The notes beneath the pieces are model-generated. The model did not search any database, was not told the origin of the DNA, and worked only from the letters and a program-made list of their open reading frames with translations. Shown here in pieces: positions 8,298 through 10,369 of a DNA stretch of 10,369 nt (positions are counted from its first letter, which is position 1; every line of letters starts with the position of its first letter). The stretch is from the NCBI GenBank assembly GCA_015680635.1, contig JAABOA010000202.1, positions 9,923 through 20,291 of the forward strand, read 5' to 3'. The stretch is from Lunasporangiospora selenospora (Eukaryota > Mortierellomycota > Mortierellomycetes > Mortierellales > Mortierellaceae). A program made the translations under genes and the position numbers.

Positions 8298-8514
8298 AAT
8301 CCCGGAAGTGTTCATGAGATAGAAGAGTCCCATTATCACTGCTGAGGCTACGAAGGGTCGAAGCCAGTCCTGTCAGATCCAGTCTGTCCTGGTCCGTCAC
8401 TCTTCAGTTGGTTGGCGGATCGGACGTGAGAAGGAATTGGAAATAAAAGTTGGTAGTGGTGGTGATGGAAGAGATGATGGTGATAGGTGGGTGGGTGGGG
8501 GGTGTCTTCATGGC
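8298..8514. other. Convergent 3' region before RHO1
   Basis: These 217 bp follow the tentative small gene and receive the RHO1 3' end. No canonical AATAAA was found for RHO1 on the - strand. A - strand frame crossing 8400-8146 has no ATG at its head and ends in a poly-Lys stretch made by the T-run, so it is taken as chance. Confidence 0.55.
8442..8447 (+). terminator. Possible + strand poly(A) signal
   Basis: AATAAA on the + strand, 145 bp after the stop of the tentative 51-residue gene and 68 bp before the RHO1 stop on the other strand. It gives mild support to a + strand transcript here. Confidence 0.3.
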
Positions 8515-9972
8515 TTAGAGCACAAGGCAGGTCTTGCTGGCACGACGTCCACCCTTTGGCTTGGCCAACAACGATGCGCGTGTCGCGCTCTCAAAGACCT
8601 CGCGAACACCCTCACCAGTCTTAGCAGAGCACTCAAGATAGTCTCTGGCCTTGATTTGGCGAGCAACCTCAGCGCCCTATGTGTGTGCAGGTTCAAGCCA
8701 GACAAACAGACGGAGAACAAGTCAGTCAGCGACCAAAATAACATCCAAAATAACATCGGAGAGGAGAGGACAGCGACAAAAGAGCCCGCAGCTGAGGACA
8801 ATGGGCCAACGACAGACGGGATGGGGAGGAAAGTGGATGAAGAGGATATGAGAGATGGAGAGAAAGGCGCTACTTACACGTTCGTTGGAGACAGGAGTCT
8901 GGTTCGCCCTCCTCAGCTCCTCAACTGTGCGCTGGTCATAGCGAAGGTCCTTCTTGCAGGCAACAAGGATGATGGGGAGACCGCCACAGAAATGTTGGAC
9001 CTCAGAGAACCACTATTTGTATGCAAACACGGGTCGCGGATGGGTCACGATCGCAGATAAAGCAAGGAGTGAGTCTGCATGAACTAAAAAATTCAGCCAA
9101 GTCGCCCGATGCACCGCCCTATGGCAATAAGCGCAACAACTACAGCCGCCTCGGTAGTCCTCGCGACGGCCCTTCTTGTCTACAAGGCTAGCCAGCCTGC
9201 CATACCTTCTCCTGAACGTTCTCGAGCGAGTCCGGCGAGTCGATAGCAAAGCAAATAAGGATCACATGCGAGTCAGGGTAGGAGAGAGGGCGGAGACGGT
9301 CGTAATCCTCCTGACCTACAAGTGCGTATTCCACACATCAAGAAGCAGAATGAAGAAAAGAGATGGGATGGATGATTAACACCAGATGAACACATCTGTC
9401 TAGGGAATGCGCGCCGTCGCCTGAAGATTCCGATCCAGCGGTACTGCGATTCGTTGACGGAGGAAAGGAGAGTGAGATTGAGGATAAAGGAAGGAGGATG
9501 GAGGCATCGACTCTCCCACGTACCGGCAGTATCCCACAGAGCCAACTCAACGTGCTTGCCGTCAACCTCAACATCTGTCACATAGTTTTCGAATACAGTG
9601 GGGACATAAATCTATACATGACATGATGAAAAGAATAGAATAGTTAGGACCAGAAAGGATGAACTCGTAGTAGCGAGAGAATAAAGTACTAGATGGCAAT
9701 TTGAAGCAGTAAGTTAACGACGCGATGAATGGAATGGATGAGGTGACACGTTGCAATGGAGAGAGAGCAGACCCGAAGGGTGCCATGTTTTCCTCGATAG
9801 CCTGCTGGATAAGCGGCTGGGATGTAGGCGAGTGGGGCATCCGTCTGGTGTAGAATGCAGGGGAGGGGGCTGAAAGGATAGATGATGGGAGGGCGTCGGG
9901 CTGTGGACCGCAGGAGGAAGACAATTGGCTGATGTAGGCGTCTGCGGCGCAGAGTGCGAATGGCTGACTGGA

Positions 9973-10004
<32 letters not shown>

Positions 10005-10218
10005 TATGCGAGAGACACAGCCGAAGAGAAAAGAGCCATCGCCAAACTGCGTGCGTGTAATGTGTGAGGCGAGAGAGATGGGTGACGAGGTGATGTGCAA
10101 AAGAATGGGCAGGGGACATTACCTCGGGGAAGGTGCCTTTGGAGAAGACGATGAGCAAGCATGTCTTGCCACAGGCTCCGTCGCCAACGATGACAAGCTT
10201 CCGGCGGATTTCGGCCAT
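8515..10218 (-). CDS. RHO1: Rho1 family small GTPase, complete, five exons
   Basis: Exons on the - strand: 10218-10123, 9611-9524, 9315-9206, 9012-8878 and 8676-8515. They join in frame to 196 residues (human RhoA 193). Donors are GTAATG, GTACGT, GTATGG and GTAAGT; all acceptors end TAG. It opens [19 protein letters not shown], with P-loop GDGACGKT at 12-19. Switch I is YVPTVFENY (34-42, Mg-binding Thr37) and switch [15 protein letters not shown] (from 59, catalytic Gln63). The base-specificity site is CKKD at 117-120, with Cys in place of the usual Asn, a variant I recall from fungal Rho1 proteins; ECSAK lies at 158-162. The Rho insert helix region ([10 protein letters not shown]) is present. 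The tail is basic (GGRRASK) and ends CLVL, a CAAX box expected to be geranylgeranylated, placing it on the plasma membrane. Fungal Rho1 switches on beta-1,3-glucan synthase and protein kinase C in cell-wall integrity and polarity. The start has A at -3. Intron 1 is long (511 bp) with a CA repeat. Confidence 0.96.
9973..10000. repeat. (TG)14 microsatellite in RHO1 intron 1
   Basis: A perfect 28-bp TG run, read as (CA)14 in the RHO1 pre-mRNA, located about 120 bases after the exon 1 donor. Confidence 0.97.
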
Positions 10219-10265
10219 TATGAGGATCGGATTCTAAGAGGGACTTGGATGAAGTGGGATGGATG

Positions 10266-10319
10266 ATGAAAAAGAGAAGAGAAGGAGAGAAAGGGAGAGC
10301 GCGAGAGTGCGAGAGAGAG

Positions 10320-10369
<50 letters not shown>
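10266..10369. repeat. Purine tract and (GA)n repeat at the window end, upstream of RHO1
   Basis: The + strand is almost all purine from about 10266 and becomes a perfect (GA)n run from about 10324 to the last base. On the RHO1 strand this is a CT-rich tract 50 to 150 bases before the ATG, so it falls in the 5' leader or core promoter, where many fungal genes carry CT-rich DNA. The sequence stops inside the repeat, so its true length is unknown. Confidence 0.9.

Noticed and set aside
8146-8400. - strand frame overlapping the tentative 51-residue gene
   Set aside because: It has no ATG at its head, is closed by a TGA just upstream, and its tail is poly-Lys from the T21 run. The + strand reading has proper splice borders and a start codon.
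8437-9060. Longest single open frame on the + strand (207 codons)
   Set aside because: It runs antisense to RHO1 exons 4 and 5 and the intron between them. The - strand gives a perfect Rho GTPase there; the + strand product has no family likeness and biased composition.
9568-10218. Unspliced 216-codon reading of the RHO1 start region
   Set aside because: Only the first 32 residues are Rho. The rest translates intron 1, including His-Thr runs from the CA repeat. Splicing at GTAATG restores the conserved switch I sequence.
9925-10266. + strand frame with a Cys-Val repeat
   Set aside because: The Cys-Val run is just the TG microsatellite translated; the frame is antisense to RHO1 exon 1 and intron 1.

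Overview
The window looks like nuclear DNA from a filamentous fungus. It carries housekeeping eukaryotic genes split by short GT-AG introns (85 to 589 bp), AATAAA polyadenylation signals, pyrimidine-rich leaders and many homopolymer and dinucleotide runs. The RHO1 protein is fungal in type (Cys-Lys-Lys-Asp in place of the animal NKxD motif), as is the phosphatase methylesterase (HHG...GLSF). The overall flavour suggests an early-diverging Mucoromycota/Mortierella-like fungus, but that placement is an inference and was not tested by any search. The window starts inside a gene and ends inside a long (GA)n tract, which may be a contig end.

Layout: (1) 3-236, + strand, the last 77 codons of alpha-tubulin. 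(2) 637-1854, - strand, QCR7, the 14 kDa subunit of the cytochrome bc1 complex, in four exons. (3) 1855-2243, a 389-bp head-to-head promoter region. (4) 2244-3718, + strand, the 20S proteasome alpha-1 subunit (yeast SCL1, human PSMA6), in five exons. (5) 4133-5481, - strand, a protein phosphatase 2A methylesterase (PPE1/PME-1) in four exons, with the catalytic triad kept but several usually conserved motifs changed. (6) 5482-8054, about 2.6 kb with no recognisable gene; it holds one doubtful 73-codon ORF on the - strand and TATA-like sequences. (7) 8055-8297, + strand, a tentative two-exon gene for a 51-residue hydrophobic protein, followed by an AATAAA signal. (8) 8515-10218, - strand, RHO1, a complete 196-residue Rho GTPase in five exons, with a (GA)n/(CT)n upstream tract.

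The genes are not an operon and share no single pathway. Orientation alternates, so that tubulin/QCR7, SCL1/PPE1 and the small candidate/RHO1 converge on short shared 3' regions of 217 to 414 bp, while QCR7/SCL1 diverge from one promoter region. Exon joins were worked out by hand from splice sites and reading phase. All joins keep frame and restore the conserved family sequence.

I found no clear candidate for a new multi-gene system. The points most worth a second look are the divergent PPE1, the tentative small two-exon gene at 8055-8297, the doubtful ORF at 6772-6993, and the E-box in the shared QCR7/SCL1 promoter.
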